A stretch of DNA of 64,000 nt from Bacillota bacterium (GTDB taxonomy: Bacteria; Bacillota; Bacilli; Paenibacillales; Paenibacillaceae): NCBI GenBank assembly GCA_023391635.1, contig JAEWAQ010000033.1, forward strand, positions 33,226-97,225, written 5' to 3'. The notes below the pieces were generated by a model. The model was not told where the DNA came from and searched no databases. It worked only from the letters and a program-made list of their open reading frames with translations. Shown piece by piece: positions 1 through 6,799 of the stretch. Each line of letters opens with the position of its first letter. Position 1 is the first letter of the stretch. Made by a program: the position numbers and the translations under genes.

Positions 1-2312
1 GGACACCCGGACAGCCGATCCTGCCCCAAAATTCGTTCCGCCGCCTGATCCGCCAATGCCCGCAATCGCTTCAGTTCGTTGGCGTGGCCGACCAGCGGGA
101 TCATAATATCGGGCAGCACGCGAATGTCGCGATCGATGCAGGCGGAAGCTGCACGAAATATCGCTTCGAGCTGCATCTCGTAAATTTCCGGATAAATGAT
201 GCCCAGACGGCAGCCCCGCTGGCCCAGCATCGGATTCGCTTCATGCAATTCATGGATTTTGCGGACGATTCGCTGCAGCCGACCCAGCTCTTCGACATCG
301 ACCGCCATTTCCAGCTGCCGCCGCATTTCGTCGATCCTGGGCAAAAATTCGTGCAGCGGCGGGTCGAGCAGGCGGACGGTAACCGGGAGTCCGTCCATCT
401 CCGCGAAGATGCCCTCGAAATCCGACTGCTGCATCGGCAGCAGCATCTGCAGCGACTCTGCCCTCGCTTCCGGCGAATCGGCGAGGATCAGGCTTTGCAT
501 CACCGCCAGTCGCTCCGGCGTGAAGAACATATGCTCCGTCCGGCACAGCCCGATCCCTTGCGCGCCGAACGACCGGGCGATTCGCGCATCCTCGGGACTG
601 TCCGCATTCGCATACACCTGCAGGCGGCGAATACCGTCCGCCCATTCCAGCACCTGCCTCAGCTCATCGGTGACCTCCGCTTCCTTCAGCGGCATGGCGC
701 CCGCAATCACGCGTCCGCTTGCCCCGTCGAGCGTAATCCACTCGCCTTCGCCAATGCTGCCCGCTTCCGTTATCATCCGTCTCTCTTCGAGATCGATCCG
801 AATATCCTCGCACCCGCATACGCAAGGTTTGCCCATTCCTCTGGCAACGACAGCGGCATGGCTCGTCATCCCGCCCCGGCTGGTCAGCACGCCCTCCGCG
901 GCCAGCACGCCGTGGATATCTTCAGGCGTTGTCTCGGCGCGCACGAGAATTACTTGCTTCCCGGCAGATCTCCATTCGGCGGCGCGATCAGCGTCAAACA
1001 CGGCGATGCCGATCGCCGCGCCGGGCGATGCCGGCAGCCCGGTCGCGAACACTTCCTCCACTTGGACCTCGTCGATGCCCCGGTGCAACAGTTGGTCGAG
1101 ATGGGACATCTCGATCCGCTGCATCGCTTCCTCTTTGCTGAGCAACCCTTCGTTCACCAGGTCCACTGCGATTTTCAGCGCAGCTTGGGCATTGCGCTTG
1201 CCGTTCCGCGTCTGGAGCATATACAATTTTCCGTTCTCAACCGTGAATTCGATATCCTGCATGTCCTTGTAATGTCGCTCCAGTTGGCTGCATACGCGTT
1301 CCAATTGGTCGTATACGACCGGCAATTCGTTTTTCAGCGTCTGAATCGTTTGCGGTGTTCTGACGCCTGCGACCACGTCTTCGCCTTGCGCGTTCATCAA
1401 GTATTCGCCGAACAGCTCCCGCTCTCCCGTGGAAGGGTTGCGGGTGAACACGACGCCCGTTCCGCAATCGTCCCCCCGGTTGCCGAATACCATCGCCTGC
1501 ACGTTGACGGCCGTCCCCTGTTCGTCCGGAATGCGGTGAACGGAGCGATACACTTGCGCGCGCGGGTTGTGCCACGATGCGAACACGGCTTCCACCGCGA
1601 GCGCGAGCTGAACGCGGACATTTTGCGGGAAATCGCCGCCGGTATGCGTTCTATAGCATGCCTTGTACGCGGCAATGAGTTCCTTCCACCCGTCAGCCGT
1701 CACCTCTTGGTCCAGCACTGCGCCCGCCTGCTTCTTCATGCGCACGAGCAACCGCTCGAACGCGATCGATTCGATGCCCGACACGACGCTCCCGAACATC
1801 TGAATCAACCGCCGGTAGCAGTCATAGGCGAATCTCGCATTCCCCGTCAACTCCGCCAAGCCTTCCACCGTCCGGTCGTTCAGCCCCAGATTGAGAATCG
1901 TGTCCATCATGCCGGGCATCGAGGTGACCGAACCCGAACGCACCGACACCAACAGCGGACAGGCCGGATCGCCGAAAGCTTGCCCTCGCTGCCCTTCCAG
2001 CCTTGCCATAGCTTCCCGGGCCTGCTGCTCCAACCCGTCCGGAATCCGGTTTCCGGCACGGAAATACGCGCGGCACGCTTCCGTCGTGATCGTGAACCCT
2101 TGCGGCACCGGCAGGCCGGCACGGGTCATCTCCGCCAAATTCGCGCCCTTCCCGCCCAGCAGCTCCTTCATGCCCGCATGGCCTTCCTCGAAGTCGTAGA
2201 TCATTTTTGCAGCAGTTGCTTGCAAATGTGCCGCCTCTATCGTCGCATTGATCACGTTGTTCGCAAATGTTGCCTTTGTTTCGTCCGCTGTCCTATTCGC
2301 ATTTCCCGTCAT
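1..2312 (-). CDS. ppdK: Pyruvate, phosphate dikinase (C-terminus cut by window edge)
   Basis: Interconverts pyruvate + ATP + Pi and PEP + AMP + PPi in the cytoplasm. The visible 770 codons cover the N-terminal nucleotide-binding domain (GGKGANLAEM, then SVRSGSVTSMPGMMDTILN), the swivelling phosphohistidine domain (GGMTSHAAVVARG, whose His is the phosphocarrier and whose preceding Thr is the usual regulatory site) and the start of the PEP/pyruvate barrel (IGLCRTEHMFF). The family is usually near 880-900 residues, so about 110 are missing beyond base 1. The ATG at 2312 overlaps the stop of the SR1P-like gene as ATGA, so the two are translationally coupled. Transcription starts upstream of that small gene. 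Confidence 0.95.
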   Translation of the reverse strand, partial: MTGNANRTADETKATFANNVINATIEAAHLQATAAKMIYDFEEGHAGMKELLGGKGANLAEMTRAGLPVPQGFTITTEACRAYFRAGNRIPDGLEQQAREAMARLEGQRGQAFGDPACPLLVSVRSGSVTSMPGMMDTILNLGLNDRTVEGLAELTGNARFAYDCYRRLIQMFGSVVSGIESIAFERLLVRMKKQAGAVLDQEVTADGWKELIAAYKACYRTHTGGDFPQNVRVQLALAVEAVFASWHNPRAQVYRSVHRIPDEQGTAVNVQAMVFGNRGDDCGTGVVFTRNPSTGERELFGEYLMNAQGEDVVAGVRTPQTIQTLKNELPVVYDQLERVCSQLERHYKDMQDIEFTVENGKLYMLQTRNGKRNAQAALKIAVDLVNEGLLSKEEAMQRIEMSHLDQLLHRGIDEVQVEEVFATGLPASPGAAIGIAVFDADRAAEWRSAGKQVILVRAETTPEDIHGVLAAEGVLTSRGGMTSHAAVVARGMGKPCVCGCEDIRIDLEERRMITEAGSIGEGEWITLDGASGRVIAGAMPLKEAEVTDELRQVLEWADGIRRLQVYANADSPEDARIARSFGAQGIGLCRTEHMFFTPERLAVMQSLILADSPEARAESLQMLLPMQQSDFEGIFAEMDGLPVTVRLLDPPLHEFLPRIDEMRRQLEMAVDVEELGRLQRIVRKIHELHEANPMLGQRGCRLGIIYPEIYEMQLEAIFRAASACIDRDIRVLPDIMIPLVGHANELKRLRALADQAAERILGQDRLSGC

Positions 2313-2488
2313 TTGCCATCTTCCCCGCTCTGTCCGTTTTTTTCCTTGCATTCCTTGCCGTCGCACACACCGTACATCTTCTTCACGCCGTTTGTCGGCA
2401 GCGTATACAGCACGTCTCCGCAATATTTGCAAATGACCGTTCCCAAATCGTTACTCTCTTTCACCAATTGAATTGCGCCGTCAGACAT
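2309..2488 (-). CDS. SR1P-like GapA-binding peptide
   Basis: A 59-residue protein whose central part, LGTVICKYCGDVLYTL...KKMYGVCDGKEC, resembles the SR1P family. In Bacillus subtilis SR1P is encoded on the dual-function RNA SR1 and binds glyceraldehyde-3-phosphate dehydrogenase GapA. The two CxxC-like cysteine pairs suggest a small metal-binding knuckle. I start it at the internal ATG (2488), which has a GGGAGGG site 5-10 bases upstream; an upstream in-frame start would lack one. It leads ppdK with a 4-base overlap, so a glycolysis-related peptide and a gluconeogenesis/PEP enzyme share one message. The family call is from recognition of the motif; GapA binding here is inference. Confidence 0.75.
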   Translation of the reverse strand: MSDGAIQLVKESNDLGTVICKYCGDVLYTLPTNGVKKMYGVCDGKECKEKNGQSGEDGK

Positions 2489-2548
2489 GGTTCTTCTCCC
2501 TCCCGCGAAGAAATTTGGCAATTATCACCTCATTTATTAGATGTCATA

Positions 2549-2610
2549 ATTATATATGTGAGTCATTTATATTTCAATAGGTGAACAAATAAAATGATTA
2601 TGACTCATAT
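2549..2610 (-). promoter_or_regulatory. Promoter with dyad operator upstream of SR1P-ppdK
   Basis: On the minus strand TTGAAA (2572-2577) and TATAAT (2549-2554) are separated by exactly 17 bases, a strong vegetative promoter. A dyad is superimposed: TGAGTCAT (2559-2566, inside the spacer) and its complement ATGACTCA (2600-2607, upstream of -35), with centres 41 bases apart. This geometry suits a repressor that bridges or blocks the promoter. In Bacillus SR1 is repressed by CcpN; the sites here do not match the remembered CcpN consensus cleanly, so the regulator is left open. Confidence 0.6.
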
Positions 2611-2624
2611 TTATAATTAAGGGC

Positions 2625-2654
2625 AAAAAAAAGAGGACTCCGTAGCGGCTCCTC
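2625..2654 (-). terminator. Rho-independent terminator of nrdR
   Basis: On the minus strand GAGGAGCCG, loop CTA, CGGAGTCCTC, followed by eight T. It lies 50 bases after the nrdR stop. Confidence 0.85.
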
Positions 2655-2703
2655 ACATCTTTATAAAATATGGTTTGTTTTTCGCTTTGCATCAAAGCAA
2701 ATG

Positions 2704-3165
2704 CTACATTCCATGCTTATTGATCAGTCCGTTCAATTCCTTCAGGAACATGTTGATGTCTCTGAACTGCCGATACACCGAGGCGAAGCGCACATATGCG
2801 ACTTCATCGACCGGATACAGCATCTCCATGACGAGCTCCCCGATGACGCGGCTCTCCACCTCGGCCAGCGCTGTATTGCGTACCTCGCGCTCCACGTCGG
2901 ATACGATGACTTCCAGTTGTCCGACAGAGATCGGACGCTTCTCGCAGGCACGAAGCAGACCGCGCAACAGCTTGTCCCGACTGAATTCCTCGCGGCTGCC
3001 GTCTTTCTTGATGACGACAAACGGCGTCTCCTCCACCGTCTCGAACGTGGTGAATCTGCGATTGCACTTCTCGCACTCACGGCGGCGCCGAATCGATTTG
3101 CTGTCATTGGCCGGTCTGGAATCGAGCACTTTGGTGCCGATATAGTCGCAATAGGGGCATTTCAT
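2704..3165 (-). CDS. nrdR: Transcriptional repressor NrdR
   Basis: A 153-residue repressor of ribonucleotide reductase genes that senses ATP/dATP. The N-terminal zinc ribbon is CPYCDYIGTKVLDSR (residues 3-17) with the second pair CEKC near 31-34. The ATP-cone follows from about residue 48 (VIKKDGSREEFSRDKLLRG). Length and both domains are standard. It is monocistronic here, with its own terminator. Confidence 0.97.
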   Translation of the reverse strand: MKCPYCDYIGTKVLDSRPANDSKSIRRRRECEKCNRRFTTFETVEETPFVVIKKDGSREEFSRDKLLRGLLRACEKRPISVGQLEVIVSDVEREVRNTALAEVESRVIGELVMEMLYPVDEVAYVRFASVYRQFRDINMFLKELNGLINKHGM

Positions 3166-3262
3166 GGGAGACGTTGCTCCTTTCTTTTTTCCAAGGCTTT
3201 CCTATCATGAAAACTGTAATAACGGACACAATACAGTTACCAACCGCAAGGAGGTGAACATC

Positions 3263-3475
3263 ATGGCTAACAGCAACCAACATGTAGTCCCTCAAGCAGG
3301 GCAAGCATTGGATCAAATGAAATTCGAAGTTGCACAATCGCTCGGCGTTCAGCTGAACCAAGGATACAACGGTGATCTGCCGACGAGAGAAGCTGGCCGC
3401 ATCGGGGGCAACATTACCCGTCAGCTGGTGCAAATCGCTGAACAGCAACTTGCCGGACAATTCGGCAATCGCTAA
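3263..3475 (+). CDS. Small acid-soluble spore protein, alpha/beta type
   Basis: A 70-residue DNA-coating spore protein that protects the spore chromosome and is degraded by the Gpr protease at germination. Seen are the typical core KFEVAQSLGVQL, the Gly-Tyr-Asn-Gly-Asp-Leu-Pro-Thr-Arg-Glu-Ala-Gly stretch and the C-terminal IGGNITRQLVQIAE. The start at 3263 has AAGGAGGTGA at ideal distance; upstream in-frame codons are not needed. It stands alone on the plus strand between two minus-strand units, ahead of a bidirectional hairpin. Sigma-G control is expected of the family, but I could not identify a convincing sigma-G promoter. Confidence 0.95.
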   Translation: MANSNQHVVPQAGQALDQMKFEVAQSLGVQLNQGYNGDLPTREAGRIGGNITRQLVQIAEQQLAGQFGNR

Positions 3476-3500
3476 ACCGCATCATGCATGAAATAGACGG

Positions 3501-3532
3501 GAAGCTTTGAAGCCGCAGTGCTTCAAGGCTTC
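3501..3532. terminator. Hairpin terminator between SASP gene and transglycosylase gene
   Basis: GAAGCTTTGAAGC / GCTTCAAGGCTTC form a long stem with a CGCAGT loop. Poor T-tracts on both sides suggest a weak or bidirectional terminator for the two convergent genes. Confidence 0.55.
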
Positions 3533-3586
3533 TCTTGTCCTATATAAACGGAAGGACAAAGTCGTTTCTTCTTGTATATCGGCAAA

Positions 3587-4177
3587 TTAGAGCGAATCGT
3601 ATACCTCTTGGTATTTCTTATAATAATACAACACACGCTGTACGTAATGTCTAGTCTCGCCGTATGGAATATTGTGCACCGTCTGCTCGCTGCCGTCCCA
3701 CACGCGGTCGTTCAGCCATTGCTTCACCCGATTGGGGCCGGCATTGTAGGCGGCCAGCATGACGGGCAGATTGCCTTCGAACTGGCGGTTTAATTCCTTG
3801 ATGTACCAAGTTCCGAGACGAATGCCGGCATCCGCCGTGCTGCCCGCATCTTGTACGGTTACATCCTTGAAGGAAGCTTCTTTCTGCAAAATCCATGCGG
3901 CCGTATCGGGCATAATTTGCATGATGCCGAGTGCGCCTTTGCGCGATACCGCATCCTCTTTGAAATTCGATTCCACGCGGATGATCGCGGCGATCAAGAG
4001 CGGGTCTTGGCCGAATGCGGCAGCATGCTGCTTGATCTCCGATTTGAAATAGACGGGATAAATCGAGCGCCCAATCCATTCCGAACGCACGAACATGACC
4101 GCGAGTACGACGAGAAGAAGCAGCAAAAACCATCGTTTGCGAGACTTCCTTCCGGACTGTCTTCTTTTCTTGCTCAT
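3587..4177 (-). CDS. Membrane-anchored lytic transglycosylase (SLT family)
   Basis: A peptidoglycan-cleaving enzyme of 196 residues. After a basic head (KKRRQSGRKSRKR) comes one membrane segment (about residues 17-32), then the SLT domain. The catalytic Glu lies in RVESNF, followed by GALGIMQIMPDTA, AYNAGPNRV and Y(Y)YKKYQEVY. It would act outside the membrane. The ATG at 4177 overlaps the coaE stop as ATGA; an alternative ATG at 4198 has a fair AGGTGG site and would add seven residues. It is last in the polA-mutM-ytaF-coaE series. Confidence 0.9.
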   Translation of the reverse strand: MSKKRRQSGRKSRKRWFLLLLLVVLAVMFVRSEWIGRSIYPVYFKSEIKQHAAAFGQDPLLIAAIIRVESNFKEDAVSRKGALGIMQIMPDTAAWILQKEASFKDVTVQDAGSTADAGIRLGTWYIKELNRQFEGNLPVMLAAYNAGPNRVKQWLNDRVWDGSEQTVHNIPYGETRHYVQRVLYYYKKYQEVYDSL

Positions 4178-4770
4178 GCAAGCCCCAATTCCCGCCACAG
4201 CCGTTCCACCTGCAGCGCGGTCGATTCCGGACTTCCGCTATTGTCGATGACGAAATCCGCGAACGCCCGCTTCTCCTCGATGTCCATCTGAGCCGCCAGC
4301 CTCTTCTCGGCATCCTCTTGTGACAGCTTGTCCCTTGCCATCAAGCGCTGAAGCTGTTCCACGCGGGGGACGTACACGACGACTACGCGATCGAATTCGG
4401 CAGCGAGGCGGGATTCATACAGCAACGGAACGTCGACGACCGTCAGTCGATCGGGATGCAGGCGCTTGTTTTCTTGCATGCGCTCCCGCATCACGGCCCG
4501 AATGGCGGGGTGCGTAATGGACTCAAGCTGTTTGCGCTTGTCCGGATCGGCGAAAACGATCCCGCCGAGCCGCTTGCGGTCCAGCGTGCCATCCGGCTGC
4601 AGAAGCGCTTGTCCGAACTGCCCGACAATTTGTTCCAGCGCAGGCTGCCCTGGGCTAACGACTTCGCGGGCAATCCGGTCCAGGTCGATCAGCATGGCGC
4701 CTTTTTCGGTCAGCAGCTTCGCCACGGTGCTCTTGCCCGTGGCGATGCCGCCGGTAAGTCCTATGTTCAT
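4174..4770 (-). CDS. coaE: Dephospho-CoA kinase
   Basis: Last step of coenzyme A synthesis: phosphorylates the 3'-OH of dephospho-CoA. The 198-residue protein opens MNIGLTGGIATGKST (P-loop at 6-14), followed by the LID and CoA regions (DVPLLYES, VVVVYVP). The start at 4770 is set by AAAAGGAT about 9 bases upstream; the open frame continues further but would give an N-terminus foreign to the family. Position after ytaF and next to mutM/polA matches the Bacillus order. Confidence 0.96.
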   Translation of the reverse strand: MNIGLTGGIATGKSTVAKLLTEKGAMLIDLDRIAREVVSPGQPALEQIVGQFGQALLQPDGTLDRKRLGGIVFADPDKRKQLESITHPAIRAVMRERMQENKRLHPDRLTVVDVPLLYESRLAAEFDRVVVVYVPRVEQLQRLMARDKLSQEDAEKRLAAQMDIEEKRAFADFVIDNSGSPESTALQVERLWRELGLA

Positions 4771-4784
4771 CGTGCCCATCCTTT

Positions 4785-5684
4785 TTAGAACAGTTTCAAC
4801 AATCCCATCGCGATCAGAATGATGCCCGGCAACACAGTGAGCGGCCGCACCCAGCGCCAACCGGCCACGCGGAATCCGACGCGGGTTCCCATCCACAGGA
4901 ACAATCCGCCGGCAGCCGCGATCGTGGCGGAAGTGACAAGCGGCGGGAAGCCGACCATGGCAGCGCCGATGCCGGCGCCGAATGCGTCCAGCGACAGGGC
5001 CGTGCCGAGCAGGAATGCCTCGCCGACGGTGATCGTGCCGGACCGGTCCATGTCAGCCGCGGCAGGCGTGCGCAAAATTTGGACCACGATGCCCCACTGG
5101 CGAATTTCCAGCGTCCAAACCGTGCGCTGGGGAGCAGCGACGTCTGCGGCGGTGGCTATAGCGGGTTCGGTAGCATTTGCGTTGGTTACGGTGGCTGTAA
5201 TAGCTATGGCGGATTCGGCACCATTTGTATTTGCTGTGTTGGCAGCGGTGGTTGTAGCGGCTAAGGCGGGTTCGACGTTTGCGGAGCGTTTAGTGGAAGC
5301 GGCGTTCGCGCTCATCCCGTCGAATTCCGATGCCAGCTGTTCATCCTTTTGATTGTCAGTCTGCTCGTTCGTTCGATCGTCCGCACGTTCCGACTCGGAG
5401 TCCCTGCCCCTCATGAACTGGATGAGCGCCCAGAAGCCGATGCCGATCAGAATCGCGGCGCCGACGGATGATGCGGCGTGCGGAGGAATCCAGCGGACCA
5501 ACAACGTCCCAACAAGCATCGCGATCAGAATGACCAATCCGGAACAGCACGAGATGATCCAGATCGATCGCGGCGGGATGCGGATTTGCCGAATGCCGTA
5601 CGTAATGCCGACCCCGAAGCCGTCCAGACTGACGGCGAAAGCAAGCAGCAACAGAGAAGCGATAGAAGCGAGCGATGCCAGCAT
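4785..5684 (-). CDS. ytaF: Sporulation membrane protein YtaF, with enlarged central linker
   Basis: A polytopic membrane protein (299 residues) of the MntP/YtaF family. The two homologous halves each start with a LSLDxFGxGI-type helix: FAVSLDGFGVGITYGIR near residue 17 and TALSLDAFGAGIGAAM near residue 215. Between them, from about residue 95 to 195, lies a cytoplasmic linker unusual in length and in Ala/Thr/Asn richness (AATTTAANTANTNGA and similar); I believe the family linker is much shorter. The start at 5684 has AAGGGAG 6-7 bases upstream. It sits between mutM and coaE as in Bacillus; no biochemical function is certain. Confidence 0.88.
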   Translation of the reverse strand: MLASLASIASLLLLAFAVSLDGFGVGITYGIRQIRIPPRSIWIISCCSGLVILIAMLVGTLLVRWIPPHAASSVGAAILIGIGFWALIQFMRGRDSESERADDRTNEQTDNQKDEQLASEFDGMSANAASTKRSANVEPALAATTTAANTANTNGAESAIAITATVTNANATEPAIATAADVAAPQRTVWTLEIRQWGIVVQILRTPAAADMDRSGTITVGEAFLLGTALSLDAFGAGIGAAMVGFPPLVTSATIAAAGGLFLWMGTRVGFRVAGWRWVRPLTVLPGIILIAMGLLKLF

Positions 5685-5859
5685 GCCGTTCTCCCTTCGG
5701 ATGATGTTCTGAATCATCCTATGCGGGAAACCGGGCGAATGCCCCGAAAATAAACGATTGACCGCCGCACGCACCAATTTGGCGACCACACCGCTACCGC
5801 TACCTCCACCGACCGACCACCGAGCGCACCGATTAGGCAACCGCAGCGTCTATTCCGAC

Positions 5860-6774
5860 TTACCGACCACCATCGCCGTCCAGGCGGCGTTTCACCGCAT
5901 TGGCAGTCTGGCGCCCGCGGGCGCCGATCCCGGAAGCCACGCCGCGCGGCAGGCGCTGACAGCGCGGGCACGTATGCGTGCCGCGACCGCCCACGACCGA
6001 TTTCTCGATCGGGCTGCCGCAAGCGACACACGGTTCGCCCGTGCGCCCGTACGCCCTCAGCTGGTGCTGGAACATGCCCATCTCGCCTTGTCCGTTCACA
6101 TAAGATTTCACCGAGGAACCCCCGGCAGCCACGGCGGCGCCCAGCGTCTCAATGATCGCCCCGTGCAGCCGATCCTTCTCCGCTCGCTTGAGCGAATCCG
6201 CCGTCCGCTCGGGATGAATCCCGGCCATATGCAGCGCTTCATCCACATAAATATTGCCCAGGCCGACGATGACTTCCTGGTTCAGCAGCAGCGGCTTGAT
6301 CTTCGTCGTCCTGCCGTGCAGCGCGGCGGCGAACGCCTCCGGCGTGAACGCGTCAGCCAACGGCTCTAACCCCAGTTTATTCAACGGCGGATGCCGCCAT
6401 TCTTCATCGGACGCGAATACGTGCATCGTGCCGAACTGGCGGACATCCTTGTACCGCAGCGCCGTACCGTCCGTGAAATGAAAGATCACGTGCGTATGCA
6501 GTTCCACCGGCTCATCGTCGCGGAACAGCCCGTACCGTCCTTCCATCCTCAGGTGGGAGACGACCGTACATCCGTCCAGCAGCAGACGAATGAACTTGCC
6601 ACGCCGCTCTACGCCGATGAACGATCTTCCCTCCAATAGGGCCGCGAACTCAGCCGGATCGTCGGGCCGCTGCAAAATGCGCGGCAAGCTCACCGTTACG
6701 CGGGCGATCGTCTTGCCCGTTATCAACTTCTCCAGCGTGCGGCATACCGTCTCTACTTCCGGCAACTCCGGCAC
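5860..6774 (-). CDS. mutM: Formamidopyrimidine-DNA glycosylase
   Basis: A base-excision repair enzyme removing 8-oxoguanine and Fapy lesions with AP-lyase activity. It starts PELPEVETV with the catalytic N-terminal Pro and Glu, has the H2TH region (LGNIYVDEAL) and the zinc finger CVACGSPIEKSVVGGRGTH...CPRCQ near residues 243-268. The start codon is GTG with GGAAGGTGA upstream. At 304 residues it is about 28 longer than usual: the protein continues past the zinc finger with a Gly/Arg-rich tail. It follows polA by 25 bases, so the two repair genes are cotranscribed. Confidence 0.96.
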   Translation of the reverse strand: MPELPEVETVCRTLEKLITGKTIARVTVSLPRILQRPDDPAEFAALLEGRSFIGVERRGKFIRLLLDGCTVVSHLRMEGRYGLFRDDEPVELHTHVIFHFTDGTALRYKDVRQFGTMHVFASDEEWRHPPLNKLGLEPLADAFTPEAFAAALHGRTTKIKPLLLNQEVIVGLGNIYVDEALHMAGIHPERTADSLKRAEKDRLHGAIIETLGAAVAAGGSSVKSYVNGQGEMGMFQHQLRAYGRTGEPCVACGSPIEKSVVGGRGTHTCPRCQRLPRGVASGIGARGRQTANAVKRRLDGDGGR

Positions 6775-6799
6775 TGTCGTTCACCTTCCATACTAAACT

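Noticed and set aside
84..2471. A 795-codon plus-strand open frame
   Set aside because: Antisense to ppdK, whose domains are certain.
2554..2610. CcpN operator for the SR1P-like gene
   Set aside because: The dyad is real, but neither half fits the remembered CcpN consensus without a two-base insertion.
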